This document shows positions 19,141 through 27,376 of a DNA stretch of 64,000 nt, piece after piece. How positions within the stretch are numbered: the stretch's first letter is position 1; every line of letters begins with the position of its first letter. The translations under genes were made by a program, and so were the position numbers. The notes under the pieces are model-generated. The model did no database searches. It was not told where the DNA came from and saw nothing but the letters and a program-made list of their open reading frames with translations. The DNA is from CAXBID01 sp963815305 (lineage in GTDB: Bacteria > Bacteroidota > Bacteroidia > Flavobacteriales > Flavobacteriaceae): positions 372,001 through 436,000 of the forward strand of contig CAWFFW010000001.1 of assembly GCA_963815305.1 (NCBI GenBank). Reading direction: 5' to 3'.

Positions 19141-19956
19141 TTAAACCGCTACATCATTTTCCCGAAGCGCATTATTTAAAGATGTTTTCTTATCAGTACT
19201 TTCTTTACGCTTTCCTATTATCAACGCACATGGTACTTGATAATCTCCAGCGGCAAACGTTTTAGTATAACTTCCAGGAATCACAACCGAACGTGCAGGT
19301 ACACGACCTTTCATTTCAATTGGAGTTTTACCAGTAACATCAATTATTTTTGTGCTCATGGTTAAAACGACATTGGCTCCTAAAACAGCTTCAGTTTCAA
19401 CTCTTACACCTTCTACAACAATACAACGACTTCCAACAAAAACATTGTCTTCAATAATTACTGGAGCAGCTTGCAAAGGTTCTAAAACACCACCAATACC
19501 TACGCCACCAGATAAGTGTACATTTTTTCCTATTTGTGCACAACTACCAACGGTCGCCCAAGTATCCACCATAGTGCCTTGATCAACATAAGCTCCAATA
19601 TTAACATAACTTGGCATTAAAATAGTACCTGGAGAAATATAGGCACCATGTCTAGCTACGGCATGAGGCACAACACGAATTCCCTTTTCAGCATACCCTT
19701 TTTTTAGAGGTATTTTATCATGAAACTCTAAAGGTCCACATTCAATAGTTTCCATTTTTTGAATGGGGAAGTATAATACCACACCTTTTTTCACCCACTC
19801 GTTAACCTGCCAACCTCCTTCAATAGGTTCAGCAACTCTTAATTCGCCTTTGTCTAGTAAGTCGATAACTTTTCTAATGGCTGAAGTTGTTTTTTCTTCT
19901 TTTAAAAGGGCTTTGTTTTCCCATGCTTGTTCTATGGTTTGCTGTAATTCTGTCAT
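19141..19956 (-). CDS. dapD: 2,3,4,5-tetrahydropyridine-2,6-dicarboxylate N-succinyltransferase
   Basis: 271-residue enzyme of the succinylase branch of lysine/diaminopimelate synthesis. The left-handed beta-helix hexapeptide repeats are clear (YISPGTILMPSYVNIGAYVD, VDTWATVGSCAQIG, HLSGGVGIGGV), and the C-terminal part has GRVPARSVVIPGSYTK. I place the start at 19956 (MTELQQTIEQAWENK), not at the farther upstream ATG at 20064. The family begins here, and a TATATTTG promoter box at 19975-19982 lies inside the longer version. It leads an operon with surface-glycan transferases, an unusual partnership for a lysine-pathway gene. Confidence 0.95.
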   Translation of the reverse strand: MTELQQTIEQAWENKALLKEEKTTSAIRKVIDLLDKGELRVAEPIEGGWQVNEWVKKGVVLYFPIQKMETIECGPLEFHDKIPLKKGYAEKGIRVVPHAVARHGAYISPGTILMPSYVNIGAYVDQGTMVDTWATVGSCAQIGKNVHLSGGVGIGGVLEPLQAAPVIIEDNVFVGSRCIVVEGVRVETEAVLGANVVLTMSTKIIDVTGKTPIEMKGRVPARSVVIPGSYTKTFAAGDYQVPCALIIGKRKESTDKKTSLNNALRENDVAV

Positions 19957-19974
19957 TGTTATGTTTATTTTGGA

Positions 19975-19982
19975 CAAATATA
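19975..19982 (-). promoter_or_regulatory. Candidate -7 box for the dapD operon
   Basis: On the minus strand this reads TATATTTG, an exact TAnnTTTG match, 18 bp upstream of the chosen dapD start. No good -33 element was found. It supports the shorter dapD start. Confidence 0.45.
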
Positions 19983-20227
19983 ACAGGTATCTATTAAAAA
20001 TGGAATGAAATAATATAATAATAGCTTTGAAAATTTGAATGTTTTTAACCGATTTTGTGCGCATTTTATAGAATGCAGAAGTTCAATTCTTCTTTAAAGT
20101 AAAACCATATACCGATAAACAGCATGACATCTGTTTTTAAATGGCTAAATCATACACTTTACCTATTTATCGACAAAATAAGTAGCTTCTCTTATCAACG
20201 AAAATCTAAGGGGTTACAGCTAATTTA

Positions 20228-20260
20228 TTGTAGCTAATGCTTAGTCTGTATATATATTTG
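20228..20260 (+). promoter_or_regulatory. Bacteroidota-type promoter for the small secreted protein
   Basis: TTG at 20228-20230 and TATATTTG at 20253-20260 are separated by 22 bp, fitting the sigma-ABfr consensus (TTTG, 17-23 bp, TAnnTTTG). The expected start of transcription, about 7 bp downstream, leaves a 5' leader of roughly 16 bases before the ATG at 20283. Confidence 0.55.
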
Positions 20261-20282
20261 TCCCATCAAACAAAACGAAATA

Positions 20283-20594
20283 ATGAAAACAAATTTTTAC
20301 ATATTATTAACCTTATTACTTATCACCTCTATAGGGAATGCGCAAAGTGAAACTGTTGAAGTTAAAGTTAATAATGTAATTTCTGTTTCTGAAATGAACG
20401 ATGACGTTTTAGTTGATACTGTAAGTATCGAAAATGAAAAGGAAGCTGTTTTGTTGATTAACGGTACAGAATTAAAAGAAGCGATTGCCCGAACTAATAG
20501 TGATATTAGAATCTATTTAAATAGAGTAAACGAAAAAAAAGTTGATAATATTAAATTGTTATTCCCTCAAATAAATAAAGCGTCTAAAGCTTAA
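20283..20594 (+). CDS. Small secreted protein of unknown function
   Basis: 103 residues. A clean signal peptide (MKTNFYILLTLLLITSIGNAQ) is followed by about 82 acidic and polar residues with no Cys and no recognised domain. It has its own promoter and is followed after 46 bp by a strong terminator, so it is probably a single-gene transcription unit. I do not recognise the family. The gene is believable because of the signal peptide, the promoter and the terminator. Confidence 0.75.
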   Translation: MKTNFYILLTLLLITSIGNAQSETVEVKVNNVISVSEMNDDVLVDTVSIENEKEAVLLINGTELKEAIARTNSDIRIYLNRVNEKKVDNIKLLFPQINKASKA

Positions 20595-20640
20595 AAGATC
20601 ATATTCAAATATTAATAATAAGGTTAAACTATTGAAGAAA

Positions 20641-20666
20641 GGCTGTCTGTAAAGACGGTCTTTTTT
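20641..20666 (+). terminator. Rho-independent terminator after the small secreted protein gene
   Basis: Stem GGCTGTCT (20641-20648) pairs with AGACGGTC (20653-20660), eight pairs including two G-U, around a GTAA loop, followed by six T. It separates the secreted protein gene from ruvX. Confidence 0.8.
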
Positions 20667-20677
20667 ATTTATTGCAT

Positions 20678-20685
20678 TACTTTTG
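20678..20685 (+). promoter_or_regulatory. Candidate -7 box for ruvX
   Basis: TACTTTTG matches TAnnTTTG and lies 14 bp before the ruvX ATG, between that gene and the upstream terminator. The leader would be very short, about 8 bases. Confidence 0.35.
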
Positions 20686-20699
20686 TTTAAAATAATAAA

Positions 20700-21110
20700 A
20701 TGGGTCGGATTTTAGCAATTGATTACGGTTTGAAAAGAACAGGATTGGCAGTAACTGATGAGTTGCAGATTATTGCATCAGGCCTTACCACAGTTAATAC
20801 TAAAGAGCTTTTAGTTTTTTTAAAAGACTATAAGAGTAAAGAAGAAGTAGAATTATTTTTAGTTGGTGAGCCGAAACAAATGGATAATACCCCATCCCAG
20901 AGTGAAGCACTTATTTTACCATTTTTAGAGAAGCTAAAAAAACAATTTCCGTTGGTACCTATTATTAGAGTTGATGAACGTTTCACTTCTAAAATGGCTT
21001 TCCAAACCATGATTGATAGTGGGTTGAAAAAAAATCAACGTAAAAATAAAGCATTGATTGATGAAATAAGTGCAACACTTATTCTTCAAAGTTATTTATA
21101 TTCTAAATAA
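20700..21110 (+). CDS. ruvX: Putative pre-16S rRNA nuclease / Holliday junction resolvase YqgF
   Basis: 136-residue RNase H-fold protein of the YqgF/RuvX family, now regarded mainly as the nuclease that matures the 5' end of 16S rRNA. The first strand has the catalytic Asp in LAIDYGLKRTGLAV. The conserved VDERFTSK motif and the C-terminal Asp in LIDEISATLILQSYL are present. The length is normal. It stands between a terminator and def, and both are housekeeping genes in the same direction. Confidence 0.93.
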   Translation: MGRILAIDYGLKRTGLAVTDELQIIASGLTTVNTKELLVFLKDYKSKEEVELFLVGEPKQMDNTPSQSEALILPFLEKLKKQFPLVPIIRVDERFTSKMAFQTMIDSGLKKNQRKNKALIDEISATLILQSYLYSK

Positions 21111-21165
21111 CTAAAGTTATAATGTAGATTTTCAGTTTAAATTTTTCAGTCATTATTAAGAATTG

Positions 21166-21173
21166 TATTTTTG
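21166..21173 (+). promoter_or_regulatory. Candidate -7 box for def
   Basis: TATTTTTG, an exact TAnnTTTG match, 24 bp before the ATG at 21198. It overlaps the only upstream in-frame TTG, which argues against that codon as the start of peptide deformylase. Confidence 0.45.
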
Positions 21174-21197
21174 AAAACCATAAGAGAAAGTAGAATA

Positions 21198-21788
21198 ATG
21201 ATTTTACCAATAGTTGCATACGGCGATCCAGTTTTAAAGAAAGTAGCAAGCGATATCTCAAAAGATTATCCAAATTTAGATGAACTTTTAGTGAATATGT
21301 TCGAGACTATGTATAATGCCTTTGGAGTAGGTCTTGCTGCTCCGCAAATTGGATTACCCATCCGATTGTTTCTAGTTGATACAACCCCTTTTTCAGAAGA
21401 TGAGGATTTATCTGAAGAAGAACAGAAACAATTACATGGTTTTAAACGCGTATTTATCAATGCGAAAATAATAAACGAAGAGGGTGATGAATGGGTTTTC
21501 AATGAAGGTTGCTTAAGTATTCCAGATGTTAGAGAAGATGTGTTTAGGCAACCAAAGATTACTATTGCATATGTTGATGAAAATTTTAAACCGCATACTG
21601 AAACGTTTGAGGGCTTAATTGCTCGTGTTATTCAACATGAATACGATCATATTGAAGGTATATTATTTACTGATAAACTATCTTCTTTAAAAAAACGGCT
21701 AATAAAAGGCAGACTTAATAATATTTCAAAAGGAAAGATAAATGTAGATTATAGAATGCGCTTTCCTAATCAAAAAAAGAGAAAATAA
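21198..21788 (+). CDS. def: Peptide deformylase
   Basis: 196-residue metalloenzyme removing the formyl group from nascent proteins. All three family motifs are present: GVGLAAPQIG, EGCLSIP and QHEYDHIEG (metal ligands Cys and two His, catalytic Glu). I chose the ATG at 21198 (MILPIVAYGDPVLKKVA) because this is where the family begins; an in-frame TTG at 21171 lies inside the probable promoter. A gene for a DUF5606 protein follows at 56 bp, the usual flavobacterial order. Confidence 0.96.
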   Translation: MILPIVAYGDPVLKKVASDISKDYPNLDELLVNMFETMYNAFGVGLAAPQIGLPIRLFLVDTTPFSEDEDLSEEEQKQLHGFKRVFINAKIINEEGDEWVFNEGCLSIPDVREDVFRQPKITIAYVDENFKPHTETFEGLIARVIQHEYDHIEGILFTDKLSSLKKRLIKGRLNNISKGKINVDYRMRFPNQKKRK

Positions 21789-21844
21789 TATTTGCAAAGC
21801 ATTATTAAACAGATGATATTTGCGCCTTTCAATACATGATATTT

Positions 21845-22276
21845 ATGAGTTTAGACAAAGTACTATCAATTTCAGGAAAACCTGGATTATATAAATTAGT
21901 GGCTCAAACGCGAGGAGGATTTGTAGCTGAATCATTAATGGACAAAAAACGCTTATCGGTTAGTGTACAACAAAACGTGAGTGTGCTAAGCGAAATTGCT
22001 ATTTATACTTTAACAGAAGAAATACCGTTAAAAGACGTTTTTAAAAAAATAAAAAAGAAAGAAAATGGTAAGCAAACTTCTGTTAAACCTAAAGATAGTA
22101 AGGATAAATTAGAAGAATATTTTTTTGAGGTTTTGCCAGATTATGACGAAGATAGAGTATATGTTAGTGACATAAAAAAGGTTATCCAATGGTATAATTT
22201 ATTGCAAGAGCATAATATGTTATCTGATCTAGAATCGGAAGAAAAGAAAGAGAAAATTTCTGATGAAGAAGAATAG
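21845..22276 (+). CDS. DUF5606 domain-containing protein
   Basis: 143-residue cytoplasmic protein beginning MSLDKVLSISGKPGLYKLV, with TRGGFVAESL and PLKDVFKKI, the pattern of DUF5606. This conserved Bacteroidota family is commonly beside def. The C-terminal tail is very acidic (ESEEKKEKISDEEE). The function is unknown. The ATG at 21845 is preferred over one at 21836 because the conserved domain starts at MSLDK. A strong terminator follows. Confidence 0.85.
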   Translation: MSLDKVLSISGKPGLYKLVAQTRGGFVAESLMDKKRLSVSVQQNVSVLSEIAIYTLTEEIPLKDVFKKIKKKENGKQTSVKPKDSKDKLEEYFFEVLPDYDEDRVYVSDIKKVIQWYNLLQEHNMLSDLESEEKKEKISDEEE

Positions 22277-22299
22277 AACATACAGTGATGTTATACACG

Positions 22300-22333
22300 A
22301 GGCACAGTTTCAATTTTGAAACTGTGCCTTTTT
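22300..22333 (+). terminator. Strong Rho-independent terminator after the def-DUF5606 unit
   Basis: A perfect 13-bp stem AGGCACAGTTTCA (22300-22312) / TGAAACTGTGCCT (22317-22329) closes a four-base loop and runs into TTTTT. Confidence 0.88.
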
Positions 22334-22402
22334 ACTTTGGCGCATCTCATTTTGAAACATAAAAAAACCCTTATTCCATCTTTATATTAAAAAAGGTAAT
22401 TT

Positions 22403-22410
22403 TATATTTG
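22403..22410 (+). promoter_or_regulatory. Candidate -7 box for the hydroxyacid dehydrogenase
   Basis: TATATTTG, an exact TAnnTTTG match, 39 bp before the ATG at 22450. No clear -33 box is seen. Confidence 0.4.
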
Positions 22411-22449
22411 ATGTAAATTGATACTAAAATTTATTATAGAGAAAAAAAT

Positions 22450-23412
22450 ATGAAAATAGTCGTTTTAGATGGTTACACATTAAATCCAGGAGACCTTAGT
22501 TGGGAGACATTGGAAAGACTTGGTGATTTAAAAATATATGATAGAACACCATTTACTAATGAAGAAATTCTAAAAAGAATTGGTAATGCTGAAATTGTTT
22601 TTACTAATAAAACACCTTTATCAAAAGAAGTAATAAGTAAATCTGAAAATTTAAAATATATTGGTGTTTTAGCCACAGGGTATAATGTTGTAGACGTAAA
22701 AATCGCCAAAGAATTAGGTGTCATAGTAACTAACGTTCCATCGTATAGTACCATGGCAGTAGCACAATTTACAATGGCTTTATTGTTGGAGATGTGTCAT
22801 CATGTTAGTAACCATAGTAATGCCGTATTTGATGGTAAATGGGAGAGGTCTTCTGATTTTTGCTTTTGGAATACACCGTTAATTGAACTCAAAGGGAAAA
22901 CTTTGGGAATTATTGGTTTTGGAAATATAGGGCAAGCTACAGCTAAAATTGCTCAAGCTTTTGGTTTAAATATTTTATTCAATAATAGAAGTAAAAAACC
23001 AGAATTAGAAACTGTTTCTTGCAAACAGGTTGAACTTGAGGAGTTGTTTTCAAAATCTGATGTTATAAGTTTACATTGTCCGCTTTTTGAGAGTACAGCA
23101 GGTATAGTTAATTCAAAGAACATTTTAAAAATGAAAGATGGTGTAATGATAATAAATACTGCTAGAGGCGGTTTGGTTGTTGAGCAAGATTTAGCGGATG
23201 CTTTAAATTCCGGAAAAGTTTCTGGCGCCGCTATTGATGTAGTTTCAGAAGAACCAATTAAATCCAGTAATCCATTATTAAAAGCAAAAAACTGCATCAT
23301 AACGCCTCATATTGCTTGGGCTCCTATAGAAGCCAGAACGCGATTATTAAATATTACAGTGGGAAACTTGGAAGCCTTTTTAAATGGAAACCCTATTAAT
23401 GTTGTGAATTAA
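22450..23412 (+). CDS. D-2-hydroxyacid dehydrogenase (glycerate/hydroxypyruvate reductase-like)
   Basis: 320-residue NAD(P)-dependent dehydrogenase of the D-isomer 2-hydroxyacid family. The nucleotide-binding loop is LGIIGFGNIGQATAKIA. The catalytic Arg is in NTARGGLV, the Glu in SEEPI and the His in TPHIAWAP. ATGYNVVDV and SYSTMAVAQF resemble HprA-type glycerate dehydrogenases. It has its own promoter box after a terminator, and its stop overlaps that of crtY on the opposite strand by 4 bp. The substrate is not certain; hydroxypyruvate or glyoxylate is likely. Confidence 0.9.
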   Translation: MKIVVLDGYTLNPGDLSWETLERLGDLKIYDRTPFTNEEILKRIGNAEIVFTNKTPLSKEVISKSENLKYIGVLATGYNVVDVKIAKELGVIVTNVPSYSTMAVAQFTMALLLEMCHHVSNHSNAVFDGKWERSSDFCFWNTPLIELKGKTLGIIGFGNIGQATAKIAQAFGLNILFNNRSKKPELETVSCKQVELEELFSKSDVISLHCPLFESTAGIVNSKNILKMKDGVMIINTARGGLVVEQDLADALNSGKVSGAAIDVVSEEPIKSSNPLLKAKNCIITPHIAWAPIEARTRLLNITVGNLEAFLNGNPINVVN

Positions 23413-24554
23413 AGTGTCTTAAAAAAAGCTTTTATAAAAGACCATGAGAATAATGACCACATAATTTTTAGTTCTTCAAAAAAGGTAGACTCTTCGTCTA
23501 AAAAGCGAAACATCGTCTGTACAGAATTTTTATCGTAAAATTGTTGGAATATCCATTCTCCTTTATGATTTTCATCTTTTAAAACTTTTAAAAATATTCT
23601 GTCGTAAAACTTATATTTTACTTTGAATAAACCGTTAGAAGGGGTTTTGTTCGCTTTAAGGTTGTCAATAATGGTGCTGACTTTTTTCTCGGTATTTTTA
23701 AATGAATAACCTGTGGATCCCTTTACCCAACCACCACCAGTACCAATTTTTGTTATTTTTTTTGTATTGAAACTTTCAAACGGAAAAGTTGTCATTGGTA
23801 TTTGTCCCATTTCAGTTTCAACTATAGTATAATTATCAATTTTTAGATAGTTGGAAATGTAAGATTCAATATAATTATCATAAACTTTTTCATCCACAAT
23901 AGTTGCATTGAAATAGGTGAATTCTACTAGAGCTTCATTTTTTGAAAAAGGTAAAACATAAGTAAATGTGGTTTGTTCACCGTCTTTTAAGCGATAATCC
24001 ATCATCGTGACTTTGTTTTCATCAAAAGTATCGTATTTGGTTTTAATTACCCAGCCTTTAAAATGTTGTATAATATTGATATAGTTTGATGACAATTTGG
24101 AGAATTTATTTGGAATTCTACTATCAAAAACATGTGAAGCTGTGTAGTTGTTATGTTCAGTTTCAATGATTACCTGATCATTTTCTTTCACTGAAATTAC
24201 AGTATCTACTATAAAATGAATGTGATTGCTGAGGTTTAGCTTTTCTTTTGCATTGTTATAAAAATCTATAGAACGGATGGATTTATAGGTATAAGGCTCA
24301 AGTTCTAAATCAATTTTTTTTTTAGAAGTTAATACTGAAGTTCGTTTCCAATGTTTTTGTGTAATATGATTCCATTGAGATGGCTCTTTTTCCCAAAAAC
24401 TCCAAGTTTTATCGTTGATATTTTTTTCTGATGGGTCAATTAAAGCAATCTGTTTATCATCAAAAAATACATCGGAAGCCAATTTTAATGCCAATTGTAA
24501 TCCAGCCAAACCATTTCCAATAATAACATAATCGAAATGGGAAGGGTTGTTCAT
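23409..24554 (-). CDS. crtY: Lycopene beta-cyclase
   Basis: 381-residue flavoprotein-type cyclase that closes both ends of lycopene to give beta-carotene. The N-terminal dinucleotide fold is DYVIIGNGLAGLQLALKL. The family motif DKTWSFWEKE is present, and IPMTTFPFES and GTGGGWVKGSTGYSF correspond to conserved CrtY segments. It is the last gene of the crt operon, 14 bp after crtZ. Its 3' end overlaps the convergent dehydrogenase gene by 4 bp, leaving no room for a separate terminator. Confidence 0.93.
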   Translation of the reverse strand: MNNPSHFDYVIIGNGLAGLQLALKLASDVFFDDKQIALIDPSEKNINDKTWSFWEKEPSQWNHITQKHWKRTSVLTSKKKIDLELEPYTYKSIRSIDFYNNAKEKLNLSNHIHFIVDTVISVKENDQVIIETEHNNYTASHVFDSRIPNKFSKLSSNYINIIQHFKGWVIKTKYDTFDENKVTMMDYRLKDGEQTTFTYVLPFSKNEALVEFTYFNATIVDEKVYDNYIESYISNYLKIDNYTIVETEMGQIPMTTFPFESFNTKKITKIGTGGGWVKGSTGYSFKNTEKKVSTIIDNLKANKTPSNGLFKVKYKFYDRIFLKVLKDENHKGEWIFQQFYDKNSVQTMFRFLDEESTFFEELKIMWSLFSWSFIKAFFKTL

Positions 24555-24568
24555 TTAATTTTGAAATT

Positions 24569-25018
24569 CTATTTTTTGAAGTATTTAAATGGTACAAACA
24601 ACATTCCGAAACACTCGCTATCTTTTTTACCTAAGTGTTTATGATGAATTTTGTGAGCACGTCTTACACCTTTAGCATACCAGTTGTTGGCATTTCTGAA
24701 TAATTTAAAACGTTGGTGAATAAAAATATCATGTACAAAAAAATAAGAGAGTCCGTATGCGAAAATACCTATTCCAATGGGTAGCCCAAACCATAAACCT
24801 TCATACTTCCAAAGCAAGAAAAAACCAATACTTACAACAGCATAAAAGATGAAAAATGCATCATTGCGTTCAAACCAACTATCGTGATCTTTTTTGTGAT
24901 GGTCTTTATGTAAACTCCATAGAACACCATGCATGATATATTTATGAGTAAACCACGCCATAAATTCCATAAAGCAATACGTTGCTAAAAAAACAAAGAT
25001 CCAAAGTACTATTTGCAT
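24569..25018 (-). CDS. crtZ: Beta-carotene hydroxylase
   Basis: 149-residue integral membrane di-iron hydroxylase of the fatty-acid-hydroxylase/CrtZ family that makes zeaxanthin from beta-carotene. The His clusters are HKYIMH (H25-H30), HKDHH (H37-H41), a central FVHDIFIHQRF and RAHKIHHKH near the end. Four hydrophobic segments are visible. It lies 9 bp after crtB and 14 bp before crtY. Zeaxanthin as the end pigment is inferred from the gene set; no ketolase is present in the window. Confidence 0.93.
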   Translation of the reverse strand: MQIVLWIFVFLATYCFMEFMAWFTHKYIMHGVLWSLHKDHHKKDHDSWFERNDAFFIFYAVVSIGFFLLWKYEGLWFGLPIGIGIFAYGLSYFFVHDIFIHQRFKLFRNANNWYAKGVRRAHKIHHKHLGKKDSECFGMLFVPFKYFKK

Positions 25019-25027
25019 AACTTAAAT

Positions 25028-25867
25028 TTACATTAATTTTAGTTGATATTTGACATAACTGCGCATTAATAGTTCTATTTTTTTTGGATTTGAAACTCTT
25101 ATTCGCGCATTTTTTATTTGTAAAGCTGGTGTTTTTTTTAGTTTTTTTAATAATTGGTGGTAATATCTGTAAGCCATAAAAACACCAAATTTTGCCTCTA
25201 TGGGTAGTTTCTGTATGCCACAAAGGCCTTTTTCAAAATCAGCTTCAATGTCATCAATAATAGCTTGTTTTGATATTTCATCCAGATTATTTAAATCTGT
25301 GTTCGGAAAATAGGTTCTATCTAAACCTTCAAAGTCTGCTTTTAAATCTCTTAAAAAATTAACCTTTTGAAACGCAGAACCTAATGACATGGCGGTGTCT
25401 TTAAGCTCCTTATATTTAGCATCATCACCATTTACAAAAATTTTCAAACACATCAGCCCAACCACATCAGCAGATCCATAAATATAAGCTTTATACTCTT
25501 CTTCGGTTAAATATTCCGATTTGTGTAAATCCAGGCGCATGCTTTTCATAAAGGCATCAACTAACGATTTATCAATATTGTATTTATGGAAAGTATGCTG
25601 AAACGAATTCAAAATAGGATTTAGACTAATTTTATCTTTTAGAGCATGTTCTAAATCTTCAGAAAATCTATTAAAAAGCGTTTCTTTATCATAATCATGA
25701 AAAGAATCTACAATTTCATCGGCAAAACGCACAAAGCCATATATATTATAAATGTCGAATCTTATAGATTTATAGAGCATTTTTGTAGCCAATGAAAATG
25801 ATGTACTATAAGTTTTTGTCACTAACCTACTACAATTATAAGAAACCGTATCAAATAATACTTTCAT
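25028..25867 (-). CDS. crtB: Phytoene synthase
   Basis: 279-residue squalene/phytoene synthase condensing two geranylgeranyl diphosphates. The first aspartate-rich motif is D50-E-I-V-D54 (FVRFADEIVDSFHDYD). The second signature NFLRDLKADFEGLDRTYFP is intact. The gene starts 4 bp after the crtI stop, which suggests translational coupling. The length is normal for the family. Confidence 0.95.
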   Translation of the reverse strand: MKVLFDTVSYNCSRLVTKTYSTSFSLATKMLYKSIRFDIYNIYGFVRFADEIVDSFHDYDKETLFNRFSEDLEHALKDKISLNPILNSFQHTFHKYNIDKSLVDAFMKSMRLDLHKSEYLTEEEYKAYIYGSADVVGLMCLKIFVNGDDAKYKELKDTAMSLGSAFQKVNFLRDLKADFEGLDRTYFPNTDLNNLDEISKQAIIDDIEADFEKGLCGIQKLPIEAKFGVFMAYRYYHQLLKKLKKTPALQIKNARIRVSNPKKIELLMRSYVKYQLKLM

Positions 25868-25871
25868 CTAC

Positions 25872-27332
25872 TTAATGGTGTTTTGTTACTAAATCAGCTA
25901 CTAGTTTTCCAGAAATGAGCGATGGTGGTACGCCTGGTCCTGGAACAGTAAGTTGTCCAGTAAAAAATAGATTTTTAACTTTTTTACTTTTTAACTTGGG
26001 TCTTAAAAAGGCCGTTTGTAATAGTGTGTTTGCCATACCATATGCATTTCCTTTGTATGAATTATAATCTTCAATAAAATCATTCAAACAAAAAGATGCT
26101 TTAAATATAATATGTTTTTTTACATTTTGAGAAGTTAAATTTTCAAAACGCGTAATTATTTTATTAAAATAAAGTGCTCTCAATGCTTCGGTATCTTCTA
26201 AACCAGGAGCTAAGGGTATCAAAAATATACCAGCCTCTTTACCTTCTGGAGCAGTGCTGGAATCTGTTTTACTTGGAAAACTTGCGTAAAAAAGAGGATT
26301 TTCAGGCCATTTAGGATGATCATAAATATCTTCTGCATGGACATCAAAATCTACATCAAAAAATAATGTATGATGATTGACATTTATAAGTTTTTTATCA
26401 AAACCAACATAAAATAGGAGTGAGGACGGTGCAAATGTTTTTTTACTCCAATAGCGTTCAGAATACTGTCTATATTTCTGGTCTAATAACGTTTCAGTAT
26501 GGTGATAATCTGCACCGCTAACAACAAGGTCTGATAAGTATTCTTTGCCATTAGAAACAACACCTTTTGCCATATTATTTTCTACTAGTATGCTTTCAAT
26601 GGGTGCTTCTGTTTTTATCTTTACGCCCAATTCATTAGCTAAACTTTCAATAGCCAAAATAACTTGATACATCCCTTTTTTGGGGTGAAAAGTGCCTAAA
26701 GCAAAGTCAGCATAGTTCATAAAACTATAAAACGATGGGGTGTCACTTGGCTTTGCGCCTAAAAATAAAACAGGAAATTCAAGAATTTTAACTAATCTAT
26801 CATTTTTAAATTCTTTTCTAACATCTCGTTTTATATTGCTAAAAAATTGATTAATTTTTTTTATGGTTGCTGGAGTCACTAGCTCTAGGGGAGACACACC
26901 AGGATTATAAACTAAATCTTTTATCGCTATATTATAATTGCTTTTTGCATTATCAATAAATTTATTGAGTTTTATGGAGCTGCCAGGTTCTTCTTCCTCA
27001 AAGGCGATTGAAATTTTTTCTAAAGTATCCTCTATAGTAATATAGTCGTCTTTTCCAAAGTAAACGCTATAAGCTGGGTTCAATTTTTCAAGTGTGTAGT
27101 AGTCTGAAGGTTTCTTGTTAAAATCAGCAAAAAAACGTTCAAAAACATCAGGCATCCAGTACCAAGTGGGCCCAATATCAAAAGTAAAACCTTCTTTTTT
27201 TAGTTGTCTAGCACGACCCCCAATGGTTTTATTTTTTTCAAATATAGTGACGTCGTATCCTGCCTTTGCTAAGTAACAAGATGCAGCTAAGGATGAAAAT
27301 CCTGAACCAATTACTGTTATAGTTTTCCTCAT
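25872..27332 (-). CDS. crtI: Phytoene desaturase (lycopene-forming)
   Basis: 486-residue FAD enzyme that desaturates phytoene to lycopene. The dinucleotide-binding fold at the start reads ITVIGSGFSSLAASCYLAKA, followed by GGRARQLKKEGFTFDIGPTW. The C-terminal CrtI signature LFFTGQLTVPGPGVPPSLIS is complete. It follows the B12/MerR regulator gene after 44 bp and is the first structural gene of the operon. The length and both motifs are typical. Confidence 0.95.
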   Translation of the reverse strand: MRKTITVIGSGFSSLAASCYLAKAGYDVTIFEKNKTIGGRARQLKKEGFTFDIGPTWYWMPDVFERFFADFNKKPSDYYTLEKLNPAYSVYFGKDDYITIEDTLEKISIAFEEEEPGSSIKLNKFIDNAKSNYNIAIKDLVYNPGVSPLELVTPATIKKINQFFSNIKRDVRKEFKNDRLVKILEFPVLFLGAKPSDTPSFYSFMNYADFALGTFHPKKGMYQVILAIESLANELGVKIKTEAPIESILVENNMAKGVVSNGKEYLSDLVVSGADYHHTETLLDQKYRQYSERYWSKKTFAPSSLLFYVGFDKKLINVNHHTLFFDVDFDVHAEDIYDHPKWPENPLFYASFPSKTDSSTAPEGKEAGIFLIPLAPGLEDTEALRALYFNKIITRFENLTSQNVKKHIIFKASFCLNDFIEDYNSYKGNAYGMANTLLQTAFLRPKLKSKKVKNLFFTGQLTVPGPGVPPSLISGKLVADLVTKHH

Positions 27333-27376
27333 TTGTTCAACAAATATATATAAAAGTTAAACAATATAAAACTAAT

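Noticed and set aside
19957..20064. Longer N-terminus for dapD starting at 20064
   Set aside because: The extra residues do not resemble the family and would include the probable promoter box.
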